From positions 1-64,000 of the forward strand of contig SHVM01000002.1 in assembly GCA_009694265.1 (NCBI GenBank): a stretch of DNA of 64,000 nucleotides. Reading direction: 5' to 3'. The position numbers and the translations under genes were made by a program. The DNA comes from Pseudolabrys sp. (GTDB taxonomy: Bacteria; Pseudomonadota; Alphaproteobacteria; Rhizobiales; Xanthobacteraceae). How positions within the stretch are numbered: the first letter of the stretch is position 1; the number at the start of each line of letters is the position of its first letter. Under the pieces are notes generated by a model. The model saw nothing but the letters and a program-made list of their open reading frames with translations, had not been told where the DNA came from and made no database searches. This document shows positions 30,893 through 43,035 of this stretch, piece by piece.

Positions 30893-33208
30893 TTAAGCCG
30901 CAAGCGGGGCCCGGCGCGCTACGTTCTCCAGCGCCTCGCGCAAGCGCTCGCGATCCAGCGGTTTAACCAGCAGGGCGTCCATGCCGGCGGCCAGGCAAGC
31001 TTCGCGATCTTCCGCATAGGCATTGGCGGTGAGCGCCACTATCGGTGTCGGCTTGCCGTCTGTTTCGATATTGGTTTGAGCCTCGGCGGCGCGAATGCGG
31101 CGGGCGGCTTCCAGCCCATCCATGATCGGCATCTGCACGTCCATCAAAATCAAATCATAGGGCACGCTGGCAGCGCGCGAGGCTGCCCACGATTCCACCG
31201 CCGCTTCGCCATTGCCGGCGATGGTCGGGCGATGGCCGAGCCGCACCAGCAGCGCGCGCGCCAGCAACGCGTTGATCTCATTGTCCTCGGCCACCAGGAT
31301 CGACAATCCTTTGCTCTTGTCTTTGCCGCTTGCCTCAGCCGCGCTGGCCGTTTCATTGCTTTCGTCGACGGCTTCCGCGACCGAATGTTCAAATTCATTT
31401 TCGGCGCGCATTCTCGCCGCCAGCGACACGGCGCGCACCGGCTTGATCAGATAACCGTTGAAGCCCGCGGCCTTGAGCGCCGGCATTTCATGACGTTCGC
31501 TCGGCCGCATCAGCACGATGCGGCGCGCCACTTTGAGCTGGTTAAGATCGCCATTGGCGATCATCTTCTGGGCCAGCGGAAAATCGACCAGCAGCGCATC
31601 CCAGCACCGCTCCGGCAGCAGCGCGGACGCGATTTGCACGTCGATCACCGCGCAGATTTTGGCGCCCCAGCGGCCAAGCCGCCGCGCCAGCAGCGACGCC
31701 TCGATTTCCGCCGCCGCCACGATCATCACCGCCGCGTCATGCAGAACCGGCGCGGCGAATTCGGATTGGTCCACTTCCGCCGGCGCCGGTTGCAGCGGCA
31801 CGGTGAAACTGAAAGTCGCGCCGTTACCTGGCTCGCTTGCCACCGCGATGCGGCCGTCCATGCGCTCGACGATGCGCTTGGAGATGGCGAGGCCGAGCCC
31901 CGTACCGCCGAATTTGCGCGTCGACGAGCCGTCGGCCTGCTCGAAATCGAGGAAGATGCGCTGCTGATCGCCGGTCTTTAATCCGATGCCGGAATCGCGC
32001 ACCTGGAAACAGATCTCGTTGTCGCGCTCGCCCGGCTCGACGATCACGGCGACGCCGCCACGTTCGGTGAACTTGATGGCGTTGCCGGCGAGGTTGAGCA
32101 GCACCTGGCGCAGGCGGGCGGCATCGCCCACGATGTTCGCGGGTAAGCGTTCGTCCACGAAGGACGCAATCTCGATGCCTTTGGCTTGCGCGCGAGGCGC
32201 CAGCAGCTCGACGGCTTCCTCGACCAGCGAGGCGAGCATGAAGGGGCGCGCTTCCAGATCGAGCTTGCCGGCCTCGATCTTGGAGAAATCGAGAACCTCT
32301 TCGATCAATGAGAGCAGCGTTTCGCCCGAGGTCTTGCCCGCCTTGGCATAGGTCACTTGTTCGGGCGTCAACGGCGTGTCGAGCAACAGATCCGCCATGC
32401 CGAGGATGCCGTTGAGCGGCGTGCGGATTTCATGACTGACCATGGCAAGGAAGCGCGACTTGGCGCGGTTGGCGGTTTCCGACTGGTCGCGGGCAATGCC
32501 AAGCGCGCGCACGGCTTCGACCCGGTCGGTGACGTCGCGGCCGACGCCTTGCACTTCGCTGCCGCTCTCGGTGCGCACCGCGACTTCGCGCCAGGCGATC
32601 CAGCGCGCGGTCGAGCCGCAATTCGTATTATTTTCGATCTTCTGGTCATACACGCGGGTGCCGTCGGCCAGCACGCTCAGCGCGCCAGAATCCAGTATGG
32701 GCAATTCCATGACCTTGCCGATCAGGGCTTCGCGAGTTTTTCCGGCGAGTGCGCAGAAGGCGTCGTTGGCATAGGTGACGCGCTGGCCGGCATCGCGGCG
32801 CACGATCAGGTCGCCTTGCGCTTCCAGCAGGCTACGCGCGCGCTCTTCCGCCTCGCGCAGTTCCCAATTGCGGTCGGATAATTCCTCGAAACGCATTTCG
32901 AGCACGCGCATCTTAAATTTGTTCACGCGTCGGCGCATCAGCAGGAAGGCGATGAAGGCGCAGGCGGCGGCAAACAGCGCGCCGGCACCGATGGCATAGG
33001 CGTGCGGGTCGTAAGTCCCGCTTTGCAAGCGGATGCCAGCGATGAAGCCGAGACTGGCCGATACGATCGACAAGGTGATCACGACCGTGCGGCCGAACAG
33101 CACCAGCGACCGCGTGTTGCGCGAGGCGGCCCTGATGGCGGAAACGTTTTTTGATGCTGATTTTAATTGCATGGGCCCAGTTGCCATTTGGCATTGGGAA
33201 TCTTGCAA
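30893..33208 (-). CDS. Hybrid sensor histidine kinase / response regulator (TM, PAS, HisKA, HATPase_c, REC)
   Basis: [43 protein letters not shown]-terminal receiver [18 protein letters not shown]...[21 protein letters not shown]. Confidence 0.95.
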   Translation of the reverse strand: MQDSQCQMATGPMQLKSASKNVSAIRAASRNTRSLVLFGRTVVITLSIVSASLGFIAGIRLQSGTYDPHAYAIGAGALFAAACAFIAFLLMRRRVNKFKMRVLEMRFEELSDRNWELREAEERARSLLEAQGDLIVRRDAGQRVTYANDAFCALAGKTREALIGKVMELPILDSGALSVLADGTRVYDQKIENNTNCGSTARWIAWREVAVRTESGSEVQGVGRDVTDRVEAVRALGIARDQSETANRAKSRFLAMVSHEIRTPLNGILGMADLLLDTPLTPEQVTYAKAGKTSGETLLSLIEEVLDFSKIEAGKLDLEARPFMLASLVEEAVELLAPRAQAKGIEIASFVDERLPANIVGDAARLRQVLLNLAGNAIKFTERGGVAVIVEPGERDNEICFQVRDSGIGLKTGDQQRIFLDFEQADGSSTRKFGGTGLGLAISKRIVERMDGRIAVASEPGNGATFSFTVPLQPAPAEVDQSEFAAPVLHDAAVMIVAAAEIEASLLARRLGRWGAKICAVIDVQIASALLPERCWDALLVDFPLAQKMIANGDLNQLKVARRIVLMRPSERHEMPALKAAGFNGYLIKPVRAVSLAARMRAENEFEHSVAEAVDESNETASAAEASGKDKSKGLSILVAEDNEINALLARALLVRLGHRPTIAGNGEAAVESWAASRAASVPYDLILMDVQMPIMDGLEAARRIRAAEAQTNIETDGKPTPIVALTANAYAEDREACLAAGMDALLVKPLDRERLREALENVARRAPLAA

Positions 33209-33284
33209 TTTTATTCCACGCCGCGGGCCTTAGGCCGGTGCGCGCGAACATGGTGAATAAGGAGTTAAGGCAGGGAGACAGCGG

Positions 33285-33773
33285 TTAGCGGCGTTCGGCG
33301 AATTCGCGGGCGCCGGCGCCGGTCATCGCCGCGTTTTTGGCGGAGGTTTGCCAGATCACCGCGAACAAAGCGGCGGCATCCTGTTCGGTGTAATGCGCTG
33401 ACCGCACATAGATTTTGGTGTCGGCCGTCGAGCGCGACAGCGCCACAATGAGATCGGGCTTAGGCGCCACCGGATCGATGCGGATGATGTTGATGGCGGC
33501 GGCGCCCTTGCAGGTGGCGCCCTCATCGCCGTCATCGAGCAGCACGAAATTGGCCGCTGCCGGATCGTCCACGATCTGCAGGCGCAGGTTAGGGCTTGGC
33601 GCCATGTTGTCGATGCGGACGGTGTAGTTGGCGGAGGCGTTGCCGGAGATCCGATAGCCGGCATGGCCGGCGATGAAGCAGGGGTTCGCGCTGGACGCAA
33701 AGAACGAGCTGGCGGTTGCCGCCGGTATGGCAACAATCAGAACCATCAGAGAAACAATGTGCGTGCGCGTCAT
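33285..33773 (-). CDS. Secreted hypothetical protein
   Basis: Signal peptide MTRTHIVSLMVLIVAIPAATASS, then a conserved-looking soluble domain; no family recognised. Confidence 0.6.
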   Translation of the reverse strand: MTRTHIVSLMVLIVAIPAATASSFFASSANPCFIAGHAGYRISGNASANYTVRIDNMAPSPNLRLQIVDDPAAANFVLLDDGDEGATCKGAAAINIIRIDPVAPKPDLIVALSRSTADTKIYVRSAHYTEQDAAALFAVIWQTSAKNAAMTGAGAREFAERR

Positions 33774-34058
33774 GTTCGGCCCCCCGGCCGGCGCAGCCAA
33801 ATCGGCGCGCTGCGGCAAGGCTAGGAGCAACCGATTACCGGTTTATTAAATTGCCACCAATCGCGCGCCACGCGGGCGGCGACCTCGCGGCTGCCCTCAG
33901 ACGGCGGCGGCAGGATCAAATCGAGGCTGAGGACGTTGGCGACGAGCTGGAAGAGTTGATCTGGCAGGTGCAGCACCTGGGGTCGCGCCAGCCACGAATC
34001 GCCTACGCGTTCGACGGCTTTGGCCGGGCGCTGGCCGACTGGGCGAATTAGCGCCCGG

Positions 34059-35003
34059 TTACGCCTTCCGCTTCGCCTCGATCTTGTCCCAGACCATCGC
34101 CGCCGCGTTGGGGCCACCGAGGTTCTTCACCGCGCGAATGCCGGTCGGCGAAGTGACGTTGATCTCGGTCAGCCAGTCGCCAATCACATCGATGCCGGCC
34201 AGCAACAGGCCGCGCTCGCGCAAAGCCGGTCCGAGCCGCTTACAAATTTCGCGCTCGCGCTTGGTCAATTCGGTTTCCGCCGGCGCGCCGCCGCGCACCA
34301 TGTTGGAGCGCAGGTCATCGGCGGCCGGAATGCGGTTGACCGCGCCGGCGAACTCGCCGTCCACCAGCAGGATGCGCTTGTCGCCCTGTTTCACGGCCGG
34401 CAGGAATTTCTGCACCACCCATTGCTCGCGGAAGGTGACCGAGAACATGTCGAACAGCGAACCGAAATTGAGGTCGTCTTTGGTGACGCGGAATACCGCG
34501 CCGCCGCCGTGGCCATAGAGCGGCTTCATCACGATGTCGCTGTGCTCGGCGCGGAACGCCTTGATCTCGGCCAGATCGCGCGAAACAAGCGTCGGCGGCA
34601 TCAGGTCGGGAAACAAGGTGACGAAAATCTTCTCCGGCGCGTTGCGCACATGCGCGGGGTCGTTGACTACCAGGGTCTTGGGGTGGATGCACTCAAGCAA
34701 ATGCGTGGTGGTCACATAGGCCAGATCAAAGGGCGGGTCCTGACGCAGCAGCACCACGTCGAATTGGGCCAATTCCACGCGCCGCGGCTCACGAAGCGTG
34801 AAATGGTCGCCCGCCTGGTCGCGCACGGTCAGGCTCTCGACGCTGGCGAAGACGTGCCCGTTGAGCAAAGCCAGCCGGTCGGGGGTGTAGTAGGCGAGCT
34901 GGTGGCCGCGCTGTTGCGCCTCCAGCAGCAGCGCGAAGGTTGAGTCGCCCTTGATGTTGATCCGCTGGATCGGATCCATCTGTACCGCGACTTTTAGGCT
35001 CAT
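34059..35003 (-). CDS. gshB: Glutathione synthetase
   Basis: [70 protein letters not shown]. Confidence 0.96.
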   Translation of the reverse strand: MSLKVAVQMDPIQRINIKGDSTFALLLEAQQRGHQLAYYTPDRLALLNGHVFASVESLTVRDQAGDHFTLREPRRVELAQFDVVLLRQDPPFDLAYVTTTHLLECIHPKTLVVNDPAHVRNAPEKIFVTLFPDLMPPTLVSRDLAEIKAFRAEHSDIVMKPLYGHGGGAVFRVTKDDLNFGSLFDMFSVTFREQWVVQKFLPAVKQGDKRILLVDGEFAGAVNRIPAADDLRSNMVRGGAPAETELTKREREICKRLGPALRERGLLLAGIDVIGDWLTEINVTSPTGIRAVKNLGGPNAAAMVWDKIEAKRKA

Positions 35004-35132
35004 GAACGACCTTTATTGCGAGGCGAATTTACGGAGTTTTCAGGCGAACGGGCGATTAAGGCAAATAAACCGTTAACATCTTACCGCCATTATAGCCGCT
35101 CGGGGACCTGTCTGACATGGGTGGGGGCGCTT

Positions 35133-36812
35133 GTGACTTTGCCGAAGCTTTCGATCGCCGCCAAGCTTTATGCGATCTTCGCATTGATGGCCATCACTAC
35201 GGTCGCCTTGTCGGCGGTCGCGGTATCGAATGCGCGCGACCATGCGGCGCTGACCGACGAATTCGAGTCCGCAAACGCCGGGAGCAGGAATGTCGAACGC
35301 ATCAACGGCCTGATTTACGCCGTGATGATGGAATCACGCGGCATCTATTTATCCCACGACCGGGACGCCGCGGCTAAATTCGCCGAGGCTCTGCTCAAGG
35401 CCAACGATCAGATCGGCGCCGTGATCGCCGATTGGCAAGGCAGCGTGCGCAGCGCCGACGCCAGCACTTTCAGCTAGTTCGCGGTTCGTATTGCGGAATT
35501 TCAGAATTTTGCACCCGAGCTCGTGCGCTTCGCCGAGGAATCCGGGCCGCAAGCCGCGCGTGAATGGGCGGAAAAGAATTATCCTGCCGATGTGCGCGAC
35601 GCGCTCAGCCAGGATCTGGAAAAGCTGAGCCTGCTTAACAGCACTCGCGCCGCGCGTATTTACACCCGTCTTGACCAAAGGATCGAACAAACCGGCATTC
35701 TGCTGAGCGTGCTCGCCGTATTCGCGGCCATGCTGGCGACCGCGGGCGCAATGGTGATCTCGCGCAGCGTGGCGAGGCCGCTCGCCGAAATTACCCGCGT
35801 GACCGAACAGGTCGCCGCCGGCGAAGCCGGAGTTTCGATTCCGTTCAGCGCCCGCAGCGACGAGATCGGTGTGCTGGCGCGATCAATCGGCGTGTTCAAT
35901 CAAGCCATGCGTCATAATGAAGAGCTTAATCGAACCGTCGTCGACGATGCCGATAAGCGCGCGCTCCGTCAGGAACAGATGTCCGGCGAGATCTCGCGCT
36001 TCTCGGCCGACGTGGAAGCAACGCTTTCCGAACTCGGCCGCATTTCCGATCAGATGCTGGCGGCGTCGGGCCAGCTCGCCTGCGCCGCCGACGACGCTTC
36101 GGCAAAGACCGCACGCGCGGAAGCGGCATCCTCGGAAGCCTCCTCCAACGTGCGCGACATCGCGTCGGCGGCCGACGAACTGTCGGCGTCGGTCAACGAG
36201 ATCGACCGGCAGGTCGCGCAGTCCAACGCCATCGCCACCAAGGCCGTGAACGAAGCGGGCCGCACCAATCTGGCGGTCAAGGAACTGGACGAAGCAGCCG
36301 CGCGCATCGGCGATGTGGTCAAGCTCATTACCGGTATCGCCGAGCAGACCAATCTGCTCGCGCTCAACGCCACCATCGAGGCGGCGCGCGCCGGCGAGTC
36401 CGGGCGCGGCTTCGCCGTGGTCGCCGGCGAGGTGAAGGCGCTTGCGGGCCAGACCAGCCGGGCGACCGAAGAAATCGGCGCGCAGATTGCCGGCATGCAG
36501 CGCGCCACCATGCGCTCGATCGAGGCGATCACCACGATCGAGCATACCATCCGCGAAATTGGCATTATCAGCAGCGCCATCGCAGCCGCCGTCACCGAGC
36601 AAGGCGCTGCCACAAGTGAAATCGCGCGCAGCGCGGAGACCGCGGCCAGTCGTACGGTCGACACCGCCAAAGAGGTCAATCTGGTGGGCTCCGCCACGCA
36701 GGACACCCGCAATAGTGCCAGCGCGGTGAAAAGCGTGGCCGACGATCTCGGTAACGTCGCCGGCCGCATCCGCGGCCAGGTTGACCTGTTCTTCGAGCGC
36801 CTGAGCGCTTAA
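35133..36812 (+). pseudogene. Methyl-accepting chemotaxis protein gene interrupted by a single in-frame TAG (35475-35477)
   Basis: ORFs 35016-35477 and 35523-36812 are in the same frame and separated only by TAG plus 15 sense codons. The N-part has TM1 and a ligand domain; the C-part has TM2, HAMP and the MCP signalling tip. Confidence 0.8.
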
Positions 36813-37226
36813 TCAACTCGACTCGAACGCGGACAGGATGTGGCGCGGCAATTTTCCGGGTGCGACCAGAATCGCGTCGAAACGCATATCGCGAATGGTA
36901 GGCATGGGGTTAGCCGCCAGCCGGATTTCCGCGGCCGCCGCGATCCGCTGCTTTTGCCGCTCGGTGACCGCTTCAGCCGCGTCGTTCAGTGTCGCGCGCG
37001 CTTTCACTTCGACGAATATTAATGTGTGACGCCGCGCCGCGATGACATCGATTTCGCCGAGCGGGCTTTTCCAGCGCCGCGCCAATATGCGGTAGCCGTG
37101 AGCGATCAGCCAGGCCGCCGCCCGGCTCTCGGCTGAAATGCCAAGTCCGAAGGCTGCGACCAGCTCTGGTCTCGGTGCAGGTTTTGGCGCCGGCTTGTTG
37201 CGCGGCTGCGCTTTACGCCGCGCCAT
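36813..37226 (-). CDS. UPF0102 / YraN family protein
   Basis: [46 protein letters not shown]. Confidence 0.92.
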   Translation of the reverse strand: MARRKAQPRNKPAPKPAPRPELVAAFGLGISAESRAAAWLIAHGYRILARRWKSPLGEIDVIAARRHTLIFVEVKARATLNDAAEAVTERQKQRIAAAAEIRLAANPMPTIRDMRFDAILVAPGKLPRHILSAFESS

Positions 37227-38202
37227 CGCCGCCCTCCTTTTCGAGTTCGAGCGCGCGCCGGTAAACTTCGCGGCGCGGGCGGCCGGTGGCGAGCGCCACT
37301 TCTCCGACCGCGTCCTTGACCGAAACGCGCGCCAGCGCACGGCGCAGCAATTCGTCGAGATCGTCGGCATTGCCATCGTTGTCGGCGGGCGGCGCCACCA
37401 CGATGACGATCTCGCCGCGCGTCTCGTGGCCTGCCGCGTAATCGTGCGCGAGACCGGCCAGATCGCCGCGGCGGATTTCCTCATGCAGCTTGGTGAGCTC
37501 GCGGCAGATCGCGGCGGCACGCGGTCCCAATCCCGCGGCGAGATCGGCGAGCGATGAGGCCAGCCGCGGCCCGCTCTCGAACAGCACGAGCGTTGCCGGT
37601 ATAGCGGCAATCTCGGCGATGCGCTTTTGCCGCCCGGACTGCTTCACCGGCAGAAATCCCTCGAAGAAAAAACGGTCCGTTGGCAGGCCCGCAACGCTGA
37701 GCGCTCCCAGCACCGCGGAGGCTCCCGGCAGCGCAGTGACGGGGTGCCCTGCCTCGCAGGCCGCGCGCACCAGTTTGTAGCCAGGGTCCGAAATCAGCGG
37801 CGTGCCGGCGTCCGACACCAGCGCAACCGCCTGGCCCTCAGCGAGCCGGGCAAGAATCTTCGGCCGTGCCTCGTCAGCATTATGCTCGTGATAGGGCATA
37901 AGCGGGATTTTGATGCCGTAACGCCCGGTGAGCTTGCGGGTGACCCTGGTATCCTCGCAGGCGATGCAATCGGCGGCTGCCAGCAGCTCGAGCGCGCGCA
38001 AACTGATGTCGCCCAGGTTTCCGATCGGGGTGGCGACCAGATAGAGGCCGCCCGCAGGCTTGCCGGCCTCGATCGCGGCGCCGAACGGCGAATACAGGCG
38101 TAGCCGCCTGTCCGCTTCAGTATTTTTGTCCTTGGCCATGCACGGTACTGTAGAGGCTGCACCCGTGGCCGTCATCGGGGACGAATTCTCTTTATTTTTC
38201 AT
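37213..38202 (-). CDS. rsmI: 16S rRNA (cytidine1402-2'-O)-methyltransferase
   Basis: [59 protein letters not shown]. Confidence 0.95.
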   Translation of the reverse strand: MKNKENSSPMTATGAASTVPCMAKDKNTEADRRLRLYSPFGAAIEAGKPAGGLYLVATPIGNLGDISLRALELLAAADCIACEDTRVTRKLTGRYGIKIPLMPYHEHNADEARPKILARLAEGQAVALVSDAGTPLISDPGYKLVRAACEAGHPVTALPGASAVLGALSVAGLPTDRFFFEGFLPVKQSGRQKRIAEIAAIPATLVLFESGPRLASSLADLAAGLGPRAAAICRELTKLHEEIRRGDLAGLAHDYAAGHETRGEIVIVVAPPADNDGNADDLDELLRRALARVSVKDAVGEVALATGRPRREVYRRALELEKEGGDGAA

Positions 38203-38279
38203 TGCCTTAATTTTTCCGGGACAAAATCGGCGATAAAAGATAGGACTGACATAATTCGCCTTCGCGTGGGGAGCGGCCA

Positions 38280-39497
38280 TTGCTGGGAACGTCGCTGGAC
38301 GAAGTAGCGATACTGACGCGCGGCCTGCGCCGCGCGCGGTGCGCGCTGTCCGTTGCCGCGGCGGCTCTCGCTCTGGCGGCCTGCGCCAACACCTTCGATC
38401 AATTGGGCGGCGGCACGCCGGTCCAGCAAGGGACCGAGCAGCCGCCCGCTGCCATGATCGGCACCGGGCAGATCCGCGTCGGTTTGATTCTGCCGCTGTC
38501 GGCGCCGGGCAATGCCGGCGTGGCCGCGCTGTCGATGAAGAACGCCGCCGAAATGGCGCTTGCCGAATTTAAGGAACCGAACATCCAGCTGCTGGTGAAG
38601 GACGACACCGGCACGCCGCAGGGCGCGCAACAGGCCGCCCAGCAGGCGCTCGACGAAGGCGCCGAAATCATCGTCGGCCCGCTGTTCGCGCAATCGGTGA
38701 GCGCGGTCGGCAGTGTGGCGCGCACCCGCAATATTCCGGTGATTGCGTTCTCCACCGACTCCAGCGTCGCCGCGCGCGGTGTCTATCTGTTGAGCTTCCT
38801 GCCGGAGTCGGATGTGCGGCGCATCGTCGATTACGCCATCTCCCGGGGCAAGCGCTCATTCGCGGCCCTGCTGCCGGATAACGCCTATGGCGCGGTGGTG
38901 GAGGCGGCGTTCCAGCAGGAGGTGGCGCGGCGCGGCGGGCGCGTACTGGCCATCGAAAAATATCCCCTCGATCCGGGCAAGATGGCCGAGCCGATCCGGC
39001 GCGTGGCGCAGGCGGCAAGCCGGGTCGACAGCATTTTCATTCCCGATGGCGCCGACGCGGTGCCGCAAGTCGTAGCAAGTCTCGCTTCCGCCGGCGTCAA
39101 TCTCAAGCGCGTGCAATTGCTCGGCACCGGATTATGGGACGAGGCGCGCATCTTCCAGACCGCGGCGCTCGACGGCGGCTGGTATGCCGCGCCGGAATCG
39201 ACCGGCTTCCGCAATTTCTCAACCCGCTACCGCGCCCGCTTTGGGCAGGATCCGGTGCGCACGGCGACGCTGACCTATGATGCGGTGGCGCTGGTCGCAG
39301 CCCTGGTGAAGACGCAAGGCCCGCAGCGCTTCAGCGAGCAGACCCTCACCGCCTCTTCGGGCTTTGCCGGCATCGACGGCATATTCCGCTTCCGCGCCGA
39401 CGGCACCAATGAGCGCGGGCTTTCGGTGTTGCGGGTCGCGCCGACGGGCGGCCAGGTGATTGGCCAGGCGCCGCGCTCGTTCGCGCCGGGGACCTGA
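38280..39497 (+). CDS. LpoA-like / periplasmic ligand-binding lipoprotein (penicillin-binding protein activator family)
   Basis: Lipobox-like LALAACANTF; IRVGLILPLSAPGNAGVAALSMKNAAEMAL, IIVGPLFAQSVSAV; downstream of and divergent to rsmI. Confidence 0.85.
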   Translation: MLGTSLDEVAILTRGLRRARCALSVAAAALALAACANTFDQLGGGTPVQQGTEQPPAAMIGTGQIRVGLILPLSAPGNAGVAALSMKNAAEMALAEFKEPNIQLLVKDDTGTPQGAQQAAQQALDEGAEIIVGPLFAQSVSAVGSVARTRNIPVIAFSTDSSVAARGVYLLSFLPESDVRRIVDYAISRGKRSFAALLPDNAYGAVVEAAFQQEVARRGGRVLAIEKYPLDPGKMAEPIRRVAQAASRVDSIFIPDGADAVPQVVASLASAGVNLKRVQLLGTGLWDEARIFQTAALDGGWYAAPESTGFRNFSTRYRARFGQDPVRTATLTYDAVALVAALVKTQGPQRFSEQTLTASSGFAGIDGIFRFRADGTNERGLSVLRVAPTGGQVIGQAPRSFAPGT

Positions 39498-39505
39498 TTT
39501 TAAAG

Positions 39506-40690
39506 TCACGCCGCCAGATCGGCGACCACCGCATCGAGCAACGGAAATCCAGATTGCGTGACGCGCAGGCGGCCGTCCAGCGTGGTCTCCACCGCGCCAC
39601 CTTGGCGCAAGAATGAAACGCGCTCCGGATCAAGGTTACGGCCAGCAAGCTGCGTGAAGCGCTCGGGCTCAATGCCTTCGGCGAGCCGCAGTCCCATCAG
39701 CAGGAATTCGTCGGCCACTTCGCCCGGCTGGAGTTTCTCGTCGACGGTGAGGCCGGTGCCGTGCGCCTCAACGCGCTCGAGCCACGCCTCCGGCCGCTTG
39801 TCGGTTTCGGTCGCGTAGCGGCGGCCGTCGATGTTGAGCCGCCCGTGCGCGCCCGGTCCGATGCCGGCATATTCATGGCCGCGCCAATAAACCAGATTGT
39901 GCCGGCATTCGGCGCCCGGCCGCGCGTGATTGGAAATCTCGTATGCCGGCAGGCCTGCGCCGGCGCAGATCAATTGCGTTAGATCGTAAAGATCGCGGCC
40001 TAGATTGTCGTCGGGGATGGCGATTTTTCCGGCCTTGTGCAGACCGAAGAACGGCGTGCCCGGCTCGATGGTCAATTGATAAAGCGATAAATGCTCGGCC
40101 GCTTCGGCAATCGCGCGCTTGAGCTCGATGCTCCAAGTGTCGAGCGTCTGGCGCGGGCGCGCATAGATGAGATCGAACGAATAACGCTCGAAGATTGAAC
40201 GCGCGACCGCGACCGCGTCGAGCGCTTCCTGCGCGGTATGCAGACGGCCCAGCTCCTTGAGCGCGGCATCGTCGAGAGCCTGCACGCCGAGCGAAACGCG
40301 ATTGACGCCGGCTGAGCGATAGCCGCGGAAGCGCGCGGCTTCGACGCTGGTCGGGTTTGCTTCCAGCGTAACCTCGACGTCGCTCGCGACGCTCCAGTGC
40401 TTGCCGATGGCATCGAGAATGGTTTGCACCGAGGACGGATGCATCAGTGAGGGCGTGCCGCCGCCGAAGAAGATCGTCGACACCGTGCGGCCCGGCACGC
40501 GCGCGGCGGTGACGGCGATTTCGGACTCAAACGCGCGCACGAAGCGCGCCTCGTCGACGCCGCCATGGCGCACATGGCTGTTGAAATCGCAATAGGGGCA
40601 CTTCGACAGGCAGAACGGCCAGTGCACATAGACTGCGAACTGCGGTGGCATGGAAGTGAAGGTCATGTTAACCATTATACGCTCCGCCAT
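39506..40690 (-). CDS. hemW: Radical SAM protein HemW (coproporphyrinogen III oxidase-like)
   Basis: FAVYVHWPFCLSKCPYCDFNSHV, FFGGGTPSLMHPSSV, VNRVSLGVQALDD. Confidence 0.94.
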   Translation of the reverse strand: MAERIMVNMTFTSMPPQFAVYVHWPFCLSKCPYCDFNSHVRHGGVDEARFVRAFESEIAVTAARVPGRTVSTIFFGGGTPSLMHPSSVQTILDAIGKHWSVASDVEVTLEANPTSVEAARFRGYRSAGVNRVSLGVQALDDAALKELGRLHTAQEALDAVAVARSIFERYSFDLIYARPRQTLDTWSIELKRAIAEAAEHLSLYQLTIEPGTPFFGLHKAGKIAIPDDNLGRDLYDLTQLICAGAGLPAYEISNHARPGAECRHNLVYWRGHEYAGIGPGAHGRLNIDGRRYATETDKRPEAWLERVEAHGTGLTVDEKLQPGEVADEFLLMGLRLAEGIEPERFTQLAGRNLDPERVSFLRQGGAVETTLDGRLRVTQSGFPLLDAVVADLAA

Positions 40691-40768
40691 CCTTGGGCCA
40701 CCAGCATCAATTCAATTTCCGTGGCGGATAATTGATTACAATTTTAACGATCTCGCGCAGCGCACCAA

Positions 40769-41398
40769 TTAGCGCAAGCAAGCATCCGCCAGTTTGACGA
40801 AGGCGCGGGCGCGATGCGACAGGCCGTTACCTTTCGGCGGCAAGCCGTGCTTCTCGTCTGCGCTCATCTGGCCGAAAGTGCGATCAAATCCATCGGGCAG
40901 GAACAACGGATCGTAACCAAAGCCCGCATTGCCGCGCGGCGGCCACACCGCGACGCCATCGACGCGGCCTTCGAACTCTTCCACATGGCCGTCCGGCCAG
41001 GCCAGACACAGCGCCGCGATAAAATGCGCGCGCCGTTGCGAAGGCTGCTTGGCGCCGCGCTCGATCAGCAGCGTCTGGATGCGGTTCATGGCGAAGCGGA
41101 AATCTTTGTCAGGGCCGGCCCAGCGCGCCGAGTGAATGCCGGGATCGCCACCGAGCGCATCGAAGACCAAACCTGAATCGTCGGAAAATGCTACGCATCC
41201 GGTGGCAAGCGCCGCGGCCATCGCCTTGATGCGCGCATTCTCGGCGAATGTTTTGCCGGTCTCAACGGGCTCGGCATGCTTAAGTTCGGCTGCCGATTGC
41301 GCGGCGATGCCATAGGGCGCGAGCAAGGCGCGCATTTCCGTGAGCTTGCCCGGATTATGGGTGGCAATCACCACGGGACCTGTGAGTTTTCGGCTCAC
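40769..41398 (-). CDS. rdgB: XTP/dITP diphosphatase RdgB
   Basis: [59 protein letters not shown]. Confidence 0.95.
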   Translation of the reverse strand: MSRKLTGPVVIATHNPGKLTEMRALLAPYGIAAQSAAELKHAEPVETGKTFAENARIKAMAAALATGCVAFSDDSGLVFDALGGDPGIHSARWAGPDKDFRFAMNRIQTLLIERGAKQPSQRRAHFIAALCLAWPDGHVEEFEGRVDGVAVWPPRGNAGFGYDPLFLPDGFDRTFGQMSADEKHGLPPKGNGLSHRARAFVKLADACLR

Positions 41399-42108
41399 CC
41401 CACCGCCATTTTTTGCAAACCCACCAGCTTCTCGATGCCCTTGCGCGCCAGCGCGAGCAACGTCAGGAACTGCTCCTCGCTGAACGGATCTTTTTCCGCG
41501 GTGGCCTGGACTTCAACAATATTGCCGGAGCCGGTCATGACGAAATTGGCGTCGGTGTCGGCTTCCGAGTCCTCGGCATAGTCCAGGTCAAGCACCGCGG
41601 TGCCTTTGAACACGCCGCAGGACACAGCGGCGATGTGATCGCGCAGCACGGGCGCTTTGAGCATGTCGCGCGACTTCATCCAGGCCAGGCAATCGGACAG
41701 CGCCATCCAGGCGCCGGTGATCGAGGCAGTGCGGGTGCCGCCGTCGGCCTGGATCACGTCGCAGTCGATGGTGATCTGACGCTCGCCGAGCGCCTGCAGG
41801 TCGATCACGGAGCGCAGCGAGCGTCCGATCAGTCGTTGGATCTCGACCGTGCGGCCGCCTTGCTTGCCGGCCGTGGCTTCGCGGCGGGTGCGCTCGGAGG
41901 TAGCGCGCGGCAGCATGCCGTATTCGGCGGTGACCCAGCCGCGCCCTTGACCCTTGAGCCAAGGCGGCAGCCGTTCCTCCAGGCTGGCGGTGACCAGCAC
42001 ATGGGTATCGCCGAACTTCACGAAACAGGAGCCTTCGGCATATTTGACCACGCCGCGTTCGAGGGATACGGCGCGCAACTCATCGACTTGTCGGCGGCTC
42101 GGCCGCAT
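41395..42108 (-). CDS. rph: Ribonuclease PH
   Basis: [84 protein letters not shown]. Confidence 0.97.
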   Translation of the reverse strand: MRPSRRQVDELRAVSLERGVVKYAEGSCFVKFGDTHVLVTASLEERLPPWLKGQGRGWVTAEYGMLPRATSERTRREATAGKQGGRTVEIQRLIGRSLRSVIDLQALGERQITIDCDVIQADGGTRTASITGAWMALSDCLAWMKSRDMLKAPVLRDHIAAVSCGVFKGTAVLDLDYAEDSEADTDANFVMTGSGNIVEVQATAEKDPFSEEQFLTLLALARKGIEKLVGLQKMAVG

Positions 42109-42194
42109 CGGGCGCTCCTGTTCGCGGTGAAACTGATGTCCGCTTTCGTTTCAGAGCTTTTACGGAGCGGCTGGAGCCACGGCAAGGCCCAGCC

Positions 42195-42506
42195 TCATTT
42201 GGCCTTCTGGATTGTCGTCACGATGAACTGGCCGTTCACGTGTTCGGCGTCGAATTTCACCTTATCACCGGGCTTAACCGCCGTGAGCATGGCGGGGTCC
42301 TGAGCGCGAAAGACCATTGTCATCCCGTCTTCCATATCGAATTTCTTTATCGGGCCGTGCCTGATCGTGATCTTGCTGGCCGAAGCGTCGATCTTGGTCA
42401 CCTGACCGTCGATGAGCCCGGATTGTGCCCAAACAGTCCGCGGCATCGACACCATCAGCAGCGCGGTGGTGGCAACACCAAGAACGAACTTTTTCATACG
42501 CATCAA
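42195..42506 (-). CDS. CusF-like periplasmic copper-binding protein
   Basis: Signal peptide, GQVTKIDASASKITIRHGPIKKFDMEDGMTMVFRAQDPAMLTAVKPGDKVKFDAEHVNGQFIVTTIQ. Confidence 0.88.
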   Translation of the reverse strand: MMRMKKFVLGVATTALLMVSMPRTVWAQSGLIDGQVTKIDASASKITIRHGPIKKFDMEDGMTMVFRAQDPAMLTAVKPGDKVKFDAEHVNGQFIVTTIQKAK

Positions 42507-42537
42507 CTGTCTCCTTACAACCTGATCGCGTCGGATT

Positions 42538-43020
42538 TCATTTCACGATGATCTTGCCGTGCATCCCGGCTTCGCGATGGCCTGGAATCAGGCAAGCAAA
42601 TTCAAATGAGCCGGACTTGGTGAAGCGCCAAAGGACTTCGCCGGCCTTTTCGGGCGCTAGGCGTTTCGCGTTGGGGTCGTCGTGCTCCATTTCCGGATAT
42701 TTCTTCATCAACTCCGCGTGCTTGAGATTTTCCTTGACAGTAGCCAGCACGAATTCGTGGTCGAGGGCGCCGGTGTTGCGCAGCAAGAATTTGATTTGCT
42801 CGCCTTTGCGGACCTGAATCGTTTCTGGGGCGAATCCCATCTTCCCGTCTGCTTCGTGCATGGCGATCTGGATGGTCCGGGAAGGTTTTTTGGGATTGCC
42901 GGGTTGTCCGGCCGAGAAGCCTCCATGGCTGTGTCCGGGCGTTCCGGAGCCGGCGAAGGCCGCTCCGGATATCAAAGCGCCAGCGAGTGTGACGAGTGCA
43001 AACGAGAAGATAGTCCGCAT
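42538..43020 (-). CDS. Plastocyanin/azurin-like cupredoxin
   Basis: FAPETIQVRKGEQIKFLLRNTGALDHEFVLAT...FEFACLIPGHREAGMHGKIIVK (type 1 Cu site C-x4-H-x4-M). Confidence 0.9.
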   Translation of the reverse strand: MRTIFSFALVTLAGALISGAAFAGSGTPGHSHGGFSAGQPGNPKKPSRTIQIAMHEADGKMGFAPETIQVRKGEQIKFLLRNTGALDHEFVLATVKENLKHAELMKKYPEMEHDDPNAKRLAPEKAGEVLWRFTKSGSFEFACLIPGHREAGMHGKIIVK

Positions 43021-43035
43021 GTGTTGTGCTCCTGA

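Noticed and set aside
33821-34117. 98-aa minus-strand ORF (and the overlapping plus-strand 33716-34051 ORF)
   Set aside because: Neither strand gives a recognisable protein; possibly a degraded remnant next to gshB, but not enough evidence to call.
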